This document shows positions 25,974 to 35,039 of a stretch of 64,000 nt of DNA, in pieces. The number at the start of each line of letters is the position of its first letter. Within the stretch, counting starts at the first letter, position 1. Location: assembly GCA_035270785.1 (NCBI GenBank), contig DATESN010000123.1, forward strand, positions 1-64,000, given 5' to 3'. The translations under genes were made by a program, and so were the position numbers. Below the pieces are notes generated by a model that saw only the letters and a program-made list of their open reading frames with translations, had not been told where the DNA came from and did not search any database. Origin of the DNA: DATESN01 sp035270785. GTDB lineage: Bacteria; Bacillota; Clostridia; Lachnospirales; Lachnospiraceae.

Positions 25974-26555
25974 ATGAGTGAAATTATGATTGAAGCGATA
26001 GAAAGAGTAAAGAAAAATGGCAGATTTAAAGAATCTGGATTTGTACCTGGTGTACTTTATGGGGAAGGAATTACAGACAGAACATTAGTTAAATATAATG
26101 AGAAATCTTTAACTAAAATACTTGATCGCTATGGCTCGAACACAAAACTAGGAATTCAATATAATGGTAGTGAAAAGTATGGATTTGTAAAAGAAGTGCA
26201 AAGACAACCGTTAACAGGTAAAGTAATTCATATAGACGTGCAGATTGCTTCAAGAGAAAGTGAAGTAAAAAGAAAGATCTCTATTGTATTCCAAGGGGAA
26301 GAAGGACTTCGAATGGGCCAACTGGCGTTACGTGTAAACAAAGCAGAAGTACTAGCATTTGGAACAATGGAATTAATGCCTGAAACAATAACAATTGATG
26401 TATCAAATATGCAATTGGGTGATACCATTACTTATCAGGATTTAAAATTAAATGACAAGTTAATAAGTGAAGATGAAGATGTAATATTTGCTATCGTAGC
26501 AAATATTAAAAGTAAGAATGTAGAAATAACAGATGAAGAAAATGAAATAGCATAA
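25974..26555 (+). CDS. rplY: 50S ribosomal protein L25 (CTC family)
   Basis: This 193-residue protein has an N-terminal 5S-rRNA-binding L25 domain (FVPGVLYGEGI near residue 20, then KEVQRQPLTGKVIHIDVQ) and a C-terminal TL5/CTC beta domain (about 95-180), the layout of general-stress CTC proteins. Start 25974 is chosen because AAGGAG lies seven bases upstream; an in-frame ATG at 25953 would add seven residues without a good site. The gene is alone, with its own promoter and terminator. The N-terminal basic motif is weak compared with typical L25. Confidence 0.9.
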   Translation: MSEIMIEAIERVKKNGRFKESGFVPGVLYGEGITDRTLVKYNEKSLTKILDRYGSNTKLGIQYNGSEKYGFVKEVQRQPLTGKVIHIDVQIASRESEVKRKISIVFQGEEGLRMGQLALRVNKAEVLAFGTMELMPETITIDVSNMQLGDTITYQDLKLNDKLISEDEDVIFAIVANIKSKNVEITDEENEIA

Positions 26556-26575
26556 CAAATAGGAAAATCAAGATG

Positions 26576-26622
26576 GCCTGCTACAATATAACTTTTTAGT
26601 TATGTTGTAGCAGGCTTTTTTA
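26576..26622 (+). terminator. Terminator after rplY
   Basis: A 17-base stem (26576-26592 with 26599-26615, one G-T pair) with a 6-base loop is followed by six Ts. Confidence 0.9.
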
Positions 26623-26672
26623 TTGTAATATTAAAAAGAACACTAGTATATAAATATAATATATAAAACATA

Positions 26673-26701
26673 TTGACATACTAGGATATAAACATTATAA
26701 T
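26673..26701 (+). promoter_or_regulatory. Promoter of metY
   Basis: A perfect TTGACA (26673-26678) and a perfect TATAAT (26696-26701) are separated by 17 bases. The remaining 78-base leader is too short for a SAM riboswitch or T-box. Confidence 0.8.
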
Positions 26702-26779
26702 CTAGAAAATAATATAAAAGATAACTAAAGTTAAGTAAAGTTTTATGAAATAATCAATAAAGGAAAATAGGAGAAAAAT

Positions 26780-28090
26780 ATGAGAGAAAAAATCACAAGG
26801 GAAAACAGAAATTTTAAATTTGAAACATTACAATTACACGCGGGTCAAGAAAAACCGGATTCAGCAACTGATTCAAGGGCAGTTCCTATTTATCAAACAT
26901 CTGCATATGTTTTTCATAATTCGGATCATGCAGCAGCACGATTTGGATTGTCAGATGCTGGTAATATTTATGGAAGACTTACCAATCCCACAGAGGATGT
27001 TTTTGAGCAAAGAATAGCAGCATTAGAAGGTGGCGTTGCAGCACTTGCCGTAGCATCGGGAGCAGCAGCTATTACCTATACTTTTCAAAACTTAGCTCAT
27101 CAGGGAGATCACATTGTTGCGGCAAAGAATATCTATGGTGGAACCTATAATTTATTATCAAATACGTTACCTGAGTATGGAATTACAACAACATTTGTGG
27201 ATCTATTTGAAGAAGGCACTATTGAAAAGGCCATAAAGAAAAATACAAAAGCTGTATTTATAGAAACTTTAGGTAATCCCAATTCAGATGTGGCAGATAT
27301 GGAAGCAATTGCAAAAATTGCACATTCCCATCATATACCATTAGTTGTGGATAATACCTTTGCGACTCCTTATTTAGTTAGACCAATTGAATTTGGAGCT
27401 GATATTGTAGTCCACTCAGCTACTAAGTTTATTGGTGGACATGGAACAACAATTGGTGGGGTCATTATAGACAGTGGTAAGTTTGATTGGGAGGCATCAG
27501 GAAAATTCCCAACACTTACAGAACCTAATCCAAGTTATCACGGAATCAGCTTTACAAAAGCAGTAGGACCAGCAGCATTTGTGACTAAAATCAGAGCGAT
27601 TTTATTGCGTGACACAGGAGCTACTTTATCACCATTCCATGCATTTTTCTTTTTACAGGGCTTAGAAACACTTTCTCTAAGAGTAGAGCGTCATGTTGAG
27701 AATACGTTAAAGGTAGTTGACTTTTTATCAAGCCACCCTCAAGTTTTAAGGGTGAATCATCCATCAGTTTCCACAGATGAAGTTCAAAAAAGATTATATA
27801 AAAAGTATTTTCCAAATGGCGGTGGTTCTATCTTTACATTTGAAATTAATGGAGATGCAAGGAAAGCAAAAGATTTTATTGATAATTTAGAGTTATTTTC
27901 GTTGCTTGCAAACGTTGCAGATGTAAAATCATTAGTAATTCATCCAGAATCAACAACCCATTCACAATTATCAAAAGAAGAACTTATGAATCAGGGAATT
28001 AAACCAAATACGATTCGCCTATCAATAGGTACAGAAAACATAGATGATATTATAGAAGATTTAGAAGAGGCATTTAAGGTGGTAGAATAG
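26780..28090 (+). CDS. metY: O-acetylhomoserine sulfhydrylase
   Basis: This 436-residue PLP enzyme makes homocysteine from O-acetylhomoserine and sulfide. It shows FETLQLHAGQEKPDSATDSRAVPIYQTSAYVF at the start, the cofactor stacking region ASGAAAITYT and the PLP lysine K216 in HSATKFIGGHGTTIGG. Length and motifs fit the MetY branch of the Cys/Met-metabolism family; an O-succinylhomoserine enzyme is less likely given the insert after the lysine. AGGAG precedes the start. It is a single-gene unit with its own strong promoter; no terminator is obvious before the iron operon. Confidence 0.93.
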   Translation: MREKITRENRNFKFETLQLHAGQEKPDSATDSRAVPIYQTSAYVFHNSDHAAARFGLSDAGNIYGRLTNPTEDVFEQRIAALEGGVAALAVASGAAAITYTFQNLAHQGDHIVAAKNIYGGTYNLLSNTLPEYGITTTFVDLFEEGTIEKAIKKNTKAVFIETLGNPNSDVADMEAIAKIAHSHHIPLVVDNTFATPYLVRPIEFGADIVVHSATKFIGGHGTTIGGVIIDSGKFDWEASGKFPTLTEPNPSYHGISFTKAVGPAAFVTKIRAILLRDTGATLSPFHAFFFLQGLETLSLRVERHVENTLKVVDFLSSHPQVLRVNHPSVSTDEVQKRLYKKYFPNGGGSIFTFEINGDARKAKDFIDNLELFSLLANVADVKSLVIHPESTTHSQLSKEELMNQGIKPNTIRLSIGTENIDDIIEDLEEAFKVVE

Positions 28091-28142
28091 TAAAAATGAA
28101 AAATCATTATTACGTCATAAAAAAATAAAATTAACGAATGTA

Positions 28143-28171
28143 TTGACATTAAAGGGAAGATATCATAAAAT
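28143..28171 (+). promoter_or_regulatory. Promoter of the feo operon
   Basis: TTGACA (28143-28148), a 17-base spacer and TAAAAT (28166-28171) lie just upstream of the Fur-like box. Confidence 0.7.
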
Positions 28172-28187
28172 AAATTATGGAGACAAT

Positions 28188-28202
28188 TGAGAATGAATAT
28201 CA
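28188..28202 (+). promoter_or_regulatory. Fur-like iron box in front of feoA
   Basis: TGAGAATGAATATCA matches 13 of 15 positions of the Fur 7-1-7 consensus TGATAATGATTATCA. It is flanked by further symmetry, CAATTGA (28184-28190) and TCAATTG (28200-28206). It starts about ten bases after the predicted transcription start. Confidence 0.65.
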
Positions 28203-28228
28203 ATTGCAAATAGGAAGGGGTAACTCAT

Positions 28229-28441
28229 ATGGCACTATCGATGGTATCTATTGGAGAAACAAGAACTGTTTCTGAATTCAGAGGAAAACCAGAAATGAAA
28301 AAACACCTTCAGAATTTGGGATTTATTAAAGGTGAACCAATTCAAGTAGTTGGAGAAAATCCCAGTGGTATTATCCTTTTAATCAAAGGTGTTAAAATAG
28401 CGTTAAATAAAGGGTTGGCTTCCATGATTCTTGTTGATTAA
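28229..28441 (+). CDS. feoA: Ferrous iron transport protein A (first copy)
   Basis: This 70-residue SH3-like protein belongs to the FeoA family (GETRTVSEFRGKPEMKKHLQNLGFIKGEPIQVVGENPSGIILLIKGVKIALNKGLASMILV). FeoA proteins bind the cytosolic side of FeoB and are needed for iron uptake. AGGAAGGGG precedes the start. It is the first gene of feoA-feoA-feoB, directly behind the Fur-like box. It differs clearly from the second copy, so they are not recent duplicates. Confidence 0.9.
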   Translation: MALSMVSIGETRTVSEFRGKPEMKKHLQNLGFIKGEPIQVVGENPSGIILLIKGVKIALNKGLASMILVD

Positions 28442-28488
28442 GTATTTTTAATGAAAAAATAATAAAAGTCAAATTAGGAGGAAAAAAG

Positions 28489-28707
28489 ATGACGCTGAAA
28501 GAATTAAAACCAGGTCAAGAAGGTGTGGTTGTATCCATTGGCGAAAAAGGAGCAACAAGAAGAAGAATTATGGATATGGGTGTTACACCAGGAGCGGTTG
28601 TAAAAGTAATTAAAGTGGCACCCTTAGGAGATCCAATTGAAATTAATATTAGAGGATATGAGCTTAGCTTACGCAAAGATGAAGCAGGTCAAATAAATAT
28701 TCAGTAA
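28489..28707 (+). CDS. feoA: Ferrous iron transport protein A (second copy)
   Basis: This 72-residue FeoA/SH3-like protein has the more typical pattern: LKPGQEGVVVSIGEKGATRRRIMDMGVTPGAVVKVIKVAPLGDPIEINIRGYELSLRKDEA. A strong AGGAGG is upstream. It lies 47 bases after the first copy and 90 bases before feoB. Tandem feoA genes are common in Clostridia; the two may form a heteromeric regulator of FeoB. Confidence 0.93.
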   Translation: MTLKELKPGQEGVVVSIGEKGATRRRIMDMGVTPGAVVKVIKVAPLGDPIEINIRGYELSLRKDEAGQINIQ

Positions 28708-28727
28708 TCAATAAATATTTTTTTTGA

Positions 28728-28751
28728 AAGTTAGTTAGCTGTAACTAACTT
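28728..28751 (+). other. Hairpin between feoA and feoB
   Basis: AAGTTAGTTA pairs perfectly with TAACTAACTT around a GCTG loop. There is no T tract, so it is more likely an RNA processing or stability element than a terminator. Confidence 0.6.
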
Positions 28752-28797
28752 CAGAAGCTAAAGCTTAATAAAATAAAGTCGTATTAGGAGGAAGACA

Positions 28798-30996
28798 ATG
28801 TCATATATCATAGCCTTAGCAGGTAATCCAAACAGTGGAAAGACCACTTTGTTTAATGAACTGACAGGTTCTAGACAGCATGTGGGAAACTGGCCAGGAG
28901 TAACGGTTGATAAGAAAGAAGGTATCTATAAAAAGAATAAGGACTTACTCATTCTTGATTTACCAGGTACATATTCATTATCTCCTTATTCAGCGGAAGA
29001 AATAATTGCCAGAGATTTTATAGTAAAGGAAAAGCCAGATGCTGTAATTAACATTGTAGACGGAACTAGCATTGAAAGAAATCTATATTTAACACTTCAA
29101 ATTATGGAAACTAGTATTCCTATTGTGATAGCAATCAATATGATGGATGAAGTGGAAGCAAGGGGGGATTCCATTGACTGTGCAAAACTTCAAAAATTGC
29201 TAGGTGTACCTGTAATTCCAATTGTTGCTAGAAGTGGAAAAGGTTTTGAACAATTAATGAATGCGGCTGAGAAGGCGGCAAGAGAAAAAAGAATCACAAT
29301 AAAACAAAATATATTTGATGATAACACGAATAAAGTTATTGATGACGTTATGAATGATATTAGCGAAGAAAGAGAAGAAGATAAGTATTGGAAAGCATTG
29401 AAACTTGTTGAATCAGATGAAGTAGTATTAAATAATTTACCAGAATCTGAAAAAGAAAAGGTGGTTTTTATTATCCAAAGCGCGGAGAAAAAAACGGGGA
29501 TAGATTTCGAAGCGAAAATTGCGGATTTACGATATCAATATATTACTAAGATTACAAAAGAATCAGTAAAGAAGGCTCATATAGGACATAAAGAAACACC
29601 TTCCGATAAACTTGATAAGGTTCTTACCAATCGATTTTGGGCGCTTCCTATTTTTGCAATGATTATGTATTTACTATTTGCATGTACTTTTAGTGAAAAC
29701 TTTTTATTTATAAAAGGATTACCAAGCCCTGGTATATGGTTTGCGAGATTAGCAGAATCGGGATGGGGTGCTATTACTGGATTGTTAGAAGGTTTACTTA
29801 GCAATGCATCTCCTTGGGTCTTTTCACTGGCAATTGATGGTGTTATGGCAGGAATTGGTGCTATTATAGGATTTATTCCATTGGTGTTAATTTTGTTTTT
29901 ACTAATTTCTTTCCTTGAAGACAGTGGATATATGGCTCGTGTTGCCTTTGTTATGGATCGGATTTTCAGGAAGTTTGGATTATCAGGACGCTCTTTCATT
30001 CCATTACTTATGGGATTTGGTTGTAGCGTTCCAGCAATTGCTGCAACGAGAACACTGGAATCTGAAAAAGATAGAAAGATAACTACAATTATTGTTGGTT
30101 TTATGCCATGCGGTGCAAAACTTCCTATTTTTGCGTTATTTGTATCCGTGTTGTTTGCGGATAGCAATAAAACATTAGTAACCTATTCTATCTACATGTT
30201 AAGTATTATAGTAGCTATTATTGTTTCTCTTTTACTAAACAAGATTGTATACAAATCAGAAGCTTCTAATTTTGTAATGGAACTTCCGCAGTATCGCATT
30301 CCAACGGGAAAAAGTATTGTCATTCATGGATGGGAAAAGATAAAAGGATTTATCATTAAGGCAGGAACCATTATTTTTATATCCACCATTTTTCTTTGGT
30401 TATTATCTAATTTCAATGTAAATTCTTTTAGTGGAAAAAATGCTAAAGATAATGAAGACGGTAGTATTATGTGTGAAATGAATGATAGTTTTCTTGCATC
30501 AGCAAGTGGAGTTGTAGCGCCTATCTTTAAACCATTAGGATTTGGAAAATGGAGACCTACAGTTGGTATTTTTACAGGTTGGATTGCAAAAGAAAATGTT
30601 GTTGTTACATTTGCTCAACTTTATCATACTGATATTACACCGGAATATTTAGAAGGATTTTTTGCAAGTTATAACACAGAAGAATTGGAAGATATGGGCT
30701 TTGAAAATGGAACATATGACGAGAAAGTTGCGTCTTCTATTTATACAGATAGTATTTTATTCGAAGGTGGAGATGAAAATGCATTAACCACCATGAAAGA
30801 TGATATTTCAAATAAAGCAGCGGCTTATGCTTATATGGTATTCAACTTGCTCTGCATGCCTTGTTTTGCAGCTGTTGGTGCTATGAAGAGGGAATTGAAG
30901 ACTTGGAAGCTTACTGGCTTTGCAGTAGGTGTTCAAATGTCAACGGCATATATTGTGGCGTTACTTGTAAATCAAATTGGAAGTTTGTTTTTATAA
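28798..30996 (+). CDS. feoB: Ferrous iron transporter FeoB
   Basis: This 732-residue membrane protein imports Fe2+. The N-terminal G domain shows G1 GNPNSGKTT (residues 9-17), GNWPGVTVDKKEG (switch I), DLPGTYSL (G3) and NMMDE (G4, which has M in place of the usual NKxD, as in other FeoB). A helical GDI-like domain follows, then the membrane core with two Gate motifs including the cysteine in LLMGFGCSVPA and MPCGAKLPIF. A soluble insertion near residues 540-690 precedes the last helices. AGGAGG precedes the start, and a terminator follows the gene. Confidence 0.97.
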   Translation: MSYIIALAGNPNSGKTTLFNELTGSRQHVGNWPGVTVDKKEGIYKKNKDLLILDLPGTYSLSPYSAEEIIARDFIVKEKPDAVINIVDGTSIERNLYLTLQIMETSIPIVIAINMMDEVEARGDSIDCAKLQKLLGVPVIPIVARSGKGFEQLMNAAEKAAREKRITIKQNIFDDNTNKVIDDVMNDISEEREEDKYWKALKLVESDEVVLNNLPESEKEKVVFIIQSAEKKTGIDFEAKIADLRYQYITKITKESVKKAHIGHKETPSDKLDKVLTNRFWALPIFAMIMYLLFACTFSENFLFIKGLPSPGIWFARLAESGWGAITGLLEGLLSNASPWVFSLAIDGVMAGIGAIIGFIPLVLILFLLISFLEDSGYMARVAFVMDRIFRKFGLSGRSFIPLLMGFGCSVPAIAATRTLESEKDRKITTIIVGFMPCGAKLPIFALFVSVLFADSNKTLVTYSIYMLSIIVAIIVSLLLNKIVYKSEASNFVMELPQYRIPTGKSIVIHGWEKIKGFIIKAGTIIFISTIFLWLLSNFNVNSFSGKNAKDNEDGSIMCEMNDSFLASASGVVAPIFKPLGFGKWRPTVGIFTGWIAKENVVVTFAQLYHTDITPEYLEGFFASYNTEELEDMGFENGTYDEKVASSIYTDSILFEGGDENALTTMKDDISNKAAAYAYMVFNLLCMPCFAAVGAMKRELKTWKLTGFAVGVQMSTAYIVALLVNQIGSLFL

Positions 30997-31012
30997 TTAA
31001 ATTTAAGTTTAT

Positions 31013-31052
31013 AACACCTAAACATAGAAATATAATGTGTTTAGGTGTTTTT
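31013..31052 (+). terminator. Terminator after feoB
   Basis: AACACCTAAACA (31013-31024) pairs with TGTTTAGGTGTT (31038-31049), followed by a T run. Confidence 0.88.
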
Positions 31053-31169
31053 AATTGCTTGAAAAAATAAATAGATGTATTATGATATAGATGCAGTAAT
31101 ACATCTGTTTATATTAAATAAGAGGTAAAAATAGAGGTATGCCGGAAAAAGTAGGCAGGAGGGAGTTAC

Positions 31170-31883
31170 ATGTTACAAATTAAAAATTTAACAAAAACAT
31201 ACGGAACAAAAAAAGCGGTTGATAATCTTACATTACATATTGAAGCCGGGAATATTTATGGATTTATAGGTCATAATGGTGCAGGGAAAACAACAACCAT
31301 TAAAGCGTGCTGTGGTATTTTACAATTCGACGAAGGAGAAATACTAGTAGATCAAGTATCTATCAAAGAATATCCTCTTGAATGCAAGAAAAAGATTGCA
31401 TATATACCAGACAATCCAGATTTGTATGAATATATGTCAGGAATAAAATACTTAAAATTTATATCAGATATTTATGGAGTTTCACAAAAAGATAGAGAAG
31501 AAAGAATCAAAAAGTATGCAGATGCATTTGAATTAACCGTTGATTTGGCACAACCAATTAGTGCATATTCTCATGGTATGAAACAAAAGTTAGTTGTAAT
31601 TGCAGCACTGATTCATAGTCCTAAATTACTTATTATGGATGAACCATTTGTTGGCCTCGATCCAAAGGCCACTCGTATTTTGAAAGATTTGATGCATGAA
31701 TTGTGTGATAATGGTGGAGCGATTTTCTTTTCTACTCATGTATTAGAAGTGGCGGAAAAGTTATGTAATAAAATAGCTATTATAAAAAATGGGAGATTGG
31801 TTGTTTCAGGAAGAACGGAAGAAGTAAAAGGAAACACGTCCCTTGAAGATGTATTTCTGGAATTGGAGGAAAACCATGTTTAA
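31170..31883 (+). CDS. ABC exporter ATP-binding protein
   Basis: This 237-residue ATPase has Walker A GHNGAGKTT, Q-loop region near YIPDNPDLY, signature SHGMKQK (a variant of LSGGQ) and Walker B LLIMDEPFVGLDP with switch histidine in STHVLE. The variant signature is common in ABC-2-type exporters of the YhaQ/BcrA group. AGGAGG precedes the start. It overlaps the next gene by eight bases, so ATPase and permease are coupled. The substrate is unknown; related pairs export peptides, antibiotics or lipids. Confidence 0.92.
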   Translation: MLQIKNLTKTYGTKKAVDNLTLHIEAGNIYGFIGHNGAGKTTTIKACCGILQFDEGEILVDQVSIKEYPLECKKKIAYIPDNPDLYEYMSGIKYLKFISDIYGVSQKDREERIKKYADAFELTVDLAQPISAYSHGMKQKLVVIAALIHSPKLLIMDEPFVGLDPKATRILKDLMHELCDNGGAIFFSTHVLEVAEKLCNKIAIIKNGRLVVSGRTEEVKGNTSLEDVFLELEENHV

Positions 31884-33474
31884 GACATTACTATTAGCTC
31901 GCATGGGCACCTTATTTAAACCTATGTTTGGAAGAACAAATAGTGCAAAAAAACGAGGATTAGGGTTCAAATTATTCATTGCTATTTTCTCCATTTATCT
32001 TGTTGGTTGTTTTGCATTTATGTTTGGTTCCTTATTTCAAGCCTTAGTGAAACCTCTTAGCATGGCAAAATTGGAATGGTTATACTTCGCACTTATGGGG
32101 ATTCTTGTTATTACAATATGCTTTTTCGGTACGGTTTTTTCAACGCAAAGTCAACTATATGATGCAAAAGACAATGAGTTATTATTATCTATGCCAATAC
32201 CAACCAAGTATATTCTAGCAAGCAGAATGGCAATGATTTTATTATTGTCCTATACCATTGAGGCTTTGATTGTCATTCCAGCCGGAGTAGTATTCTGCCT
32301 ATATGAGACGGTTACAGCCCCTATCGTATTATGTTTTATTGGAGTTATTATTATATTACCTTTTTTGGTATTAACAATCACATGTATTTTTGGTTGGATT
32401 TTAGCTTTTGTTAGTTCGAAATTAAGAAATAAAAATATTATAACAATGATTTTTTCATTGGGATTTTTATTTGTATATTTTGCAGTTTACTCAAAGATTC
32501 AAACTTACATAAACACTTTAATTCAACATGGAGAAGAAATTGCCCATGTTATTGAGAAAACAGTATATCCGATTTATCATATGGGAAAAGCAATTGGAGA
32601 AGGAAATTTTATAAGTCTAGGATTATTTGCCATTTGTTGTTTAGTTCCTTTTATTGTTATGTATATCATTTTATCGGAAAGCTTTATTAAGATCACAACG
32701 GCAAAAAAAGGCGCAGCTAGGATAAAGTATAAAGAACATATCATGAAGGCTCAAAGTGTTAATAAAGCATTGATTGGAAAAGAAATAAAACACTTTATTT
32801 CAAATCCTATGTATATGCTAAATGCTGGTTTGGGCTTAGTATTAATGCTTGTGATTGCAGGTATGATTGTAATAAAAGGAGAAAAAATCATAGAACTATT
32901 TGATATGGCACCGGAATTAAAGAATTATTTTGCACCTTTAGTTGCTGTCTCATTAGCTACATGTTGTTTTCCAAATATTATTTCAGCTCCATCTATTTCC
33001 TTAGAAGGAAGAAACCTTTGGATTTATCAATCACTTCCTGTAGATGCAGGTAAACTGTTAACAGTAAAGGCCTATATGCATATCTTAATCAGCTTACCTT
33101 TTATCGTGATTGCTGCTACTGTTTGTAATGTTGCTATGTCGACTACCATCTTAATAAGGATATTACTGTATCTCTTACCAATTGCAGTCACCTTTTTCGT
33201 TGCATTTTTTGGAGTTACAATTAATTTAAAATTCCCTAAATTTGATTGGGTAAATGAAACATTGGCTGTAAAGCAAGGAATCTCATCATTAATCACGATG
33301 TTTTCAGGTTTTGGAGTAATTATTTCACTAGTAGTATTCTATTTGTTTGTCGTAGCAGATAAGATTACGTTAGAAGTATATTTATTAGATTGTACTATTT
33401 TGTTATTTTTGATATCAAGACTTCTGTATCATTATTTGATTACAAGGGGAAAAAGAATTTTTGAATCATTTTAG
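31876..33474 (+). CDS. ABC exporter permease, large 12-helix type
   Basis: This 532-residue membrane protein has about twelve predicted helices and a central soluble loop near residues 285-320 (KGAARIKYKEHIMKAQ). A motif around GTVFSTQSQLYDAKDNELLLSMPIP (about residues 85-110) is characteristic of the putative ABC exporter permease family in Firmicutes, where a DNELL[LM]S[ML]P coupling segment meets the ATPase. Start 31876 is chosen because GGAGG lies just upstream and the ATPase gene ends at 31883. The pair forms its own unit after the feo terminator. Confidence 0.88.
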   Translation: MFKTLLLARMGTLFKPMFGRTNSAKKRGLGFKLFIAIFSIYLVGCFAFMFGSLFQALVKPLSMAKLEWLYFALMGILVITICFFGTVFSTQSQLYDAKDNELLLSMPIPTKYILASRMAMILLLSYTIEALIVIPAGVVFCLYETVTAPIVLCFIGVIIILPFLVLTITCIFGWILAFVSSKLRNKNIITMIFSLGFLFVYFAVYSKIQTYINTLIQHGEEIAHVIEKTVYPIYHMGKAIGEGNFISLGLFAICCLVPFIVMYIILSESFIKITTAKKGAARIKYKEHIMKAQSVNKALIGKEIKHFISNPMYMLNAGLGLVLMLVIAGMIVIKGEKIIELFDMAPELKNYFAPLVAVSLATCCFPNIISAPSISLEGRNLWIYQSLPVDAGKLLTVKAYMHILISLPFIVIAATVCNVAMSTTILIRILLYLLPIAVTFFVAFFGVTINLKFPKFDWVNETLAVKQGISSLITMFSGFGVIISLVVFYLFVVADKITLEVYLLDCTILLFLISRLLYHYLITRGKRIFESF

Positions 33475-33503
33475 ATAAAAATGTATTTATGAGAGGATAA
33501 AAA

Positions 33504-35039
33504 ATGGCAAAGTTTAAGACTGCTTCAATTTTCAGCAATCATATGGTGTTACAAAGAGAAAAGAATATTAGGGTTTTTGGTCAGGGGGAAAATGGAAAGA
33601 CAGTTCAGGTAACTTTGGGAGAAAACCAAGTGTCAACAATTGTAGAACTAGAAAATTGGATGGTTATTTTGCCCCCCATGAAAGCAACGGTTGGAATGCT
33701 GCTGCGCATTGTATGTGAAGATAGCCAATTGCAATTTAGCAATATTGCAATTGGCGAAGTATGGCTTGCTGGAGGGCAATCAAATATGGAGCTGGAACTT
33801 CAGAATGCAAAAGATGGAGAGGAAGTAATTAAATCAGAAAAAGAACCCAATGTACGATTTTACTATACACCGAAAAATGGTTATAAAGATGAACACTTTT
33901 ATGAAGATGAAAATCATTCTTGCTGGAGTGAGTGGAGTCAGGAAAGTGCAAAGAGTTGGTCAGCGGTAGGGTATTTTTTTGGACGAAAGTTGGCCAAAGA
34001 TTTGGGGGTTACGGTAGGTGTTATTGGTTGCAATTGGGGAGGAACCTCTGCAAGTGCGTGGATGAGTCGTGAATCTTTATTGGAAGATAGGGACTTAAAT
34101 ACGTACCTTCTAGAATATGATGCTGCCATTACGGGTAAGTCTATACAGAAACAAGTGGAAGAGTACGATGAATATAGTGTCTATGCCAAAGCGTGGGATG
34201 AAAAAAGCGAAGTACTATATAAAGAGTTTCCGAATCTATCTTTTCTAGAGGTACAAGAAAAGATTGGTGCTTGTAGGTGGCCAGGTCCACTTAATTGTAA
34301 AAATCCATATCGACCAGCAGGATTATATGAATGTATGATTCAAAGAATTAGCCCTTATTCCATGAGAGGTGTGCTTTGGTATCAAGGGGAAAGTGATGAT
34401 CATAAAAAAAATATGTATTATAAATTGTTTTCTAAGTTGATTAGTCAGTGGCGAGAAGAGTGGCAGGATGTAGAATTGCCATTTTTATTTGTTCAGCTAC
34501 CTATGCATCGGTATTTAGAAGACGAAGATAATAAAAGCTGGTGTTACTTAAGAGAGGCACAAATGGATGTATTCAAAACAACCAAGAATACAGGAATAGC
34601 CGTTATCTTAGATTGTGGAGAATTCAATGAGATTCATCCAAAAGACAAAAAGCCAGTTGGAGAGAGATTAGAACTTCAAGCCCTATATCATGTTTATAAA
34701 AAGATAAATGAAAAAAATGCATTTGGGCCAATTTACAAGGAAGCCATATTTTATAATGATAAAATAGAGTTATCTTTTGATTATGCAGAAGATGGTTTCG
34801 AAATAAAAGGTGAAACTAAGGAATTTGAAATTGCAGGAGCAAATAAAGAATTTAAAGTGGCAGAAATAGAAATTAAAAACAACAAGATTCTTGTTTTCGC
34901 AAAAGGAATAAAGAATCCTATGTATGTGAGATATTGTTGGACAAATTATGGTAATGTAACTATTTATGGTAAAAACGGTATTCCACTTTCACCGTTTAGG
35001 ACAAGTAAGAAGGATGATTTACTTCCAAGCAATTGCTAA
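33504..35039 (+). CDS. Sialate O-acetylesterase-like SGNH hydrolase
   Basis: This 511-residue protein belongs to the family that removes acetyl groups from sialic acids or plant polysaccharides. The nucleophile block is GEVWLAGGQSNMELEL, and GVLWYQGESDD and EIHPKDK give the oxyanion and Asp-x2-His blocks. There is no signal peptide, so it would act in the cytoplasm on imported sugars. GAGAGG precedes the ATG. Its last 21 bases overlap the end of the convergent glycosyltransferase gene. A xylan acetyl esterase role is as possible as sialate de-acetylation. Confidence 0.88.
   Translation: MAKFKTASIFSNHMVLQREKNIRVFGQGENGKTVQVTLGENQVSTIVELENWMVILPPMKATVGMLLRIVCEDSQLQFSNIAIGEVWLAGGQSNMELELQNAKDGEEVIKSEKEPNVRFYYTPKNGYKDEHFYEDENHSCWSEWSQESAKSWSAVGYFFGRKLAKDLGVTVGVIGCNWGGTSASAWMSRESLLEDRDLNTYLLEYDAAITGKSIQKQVEEYDEYSVYAKAWDEKSEVLYKEFPNLSFLEVQEKIGACRWPGPLNCKNPYRPAGLYECMIQRISPYSMRGVLWYQGESDDHKKNMYYKLFSKLISQWREEWQDVELPFLFVQLPMHRYLEDEDNKSWCYLREAQMDVFKTTKNTGIAVILDCGEFNEIHPKDKKPVGERLELQALYHVYKKINEKNAFGPIYKEAIFYNDKIELSFDYAEDGFEIKGETKEFEIAGANKEFKVAEIEIKNNKILVFAKGIKNPMYVRYCWTNYGNVTIYGKNGIPLSPFRTSKKDDLLPSNC

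Noticed and set aside
26702..26779. SAM riboswitch or T-box before metY
   Set aside because: The leader after the promoter is only about 78 bases and contains no terminator or conserved motif.
29577..30167. 196-codon open frame on the minus strand
   Set aside because: It is an antisense shadow of feoB with no recognisable protein features.
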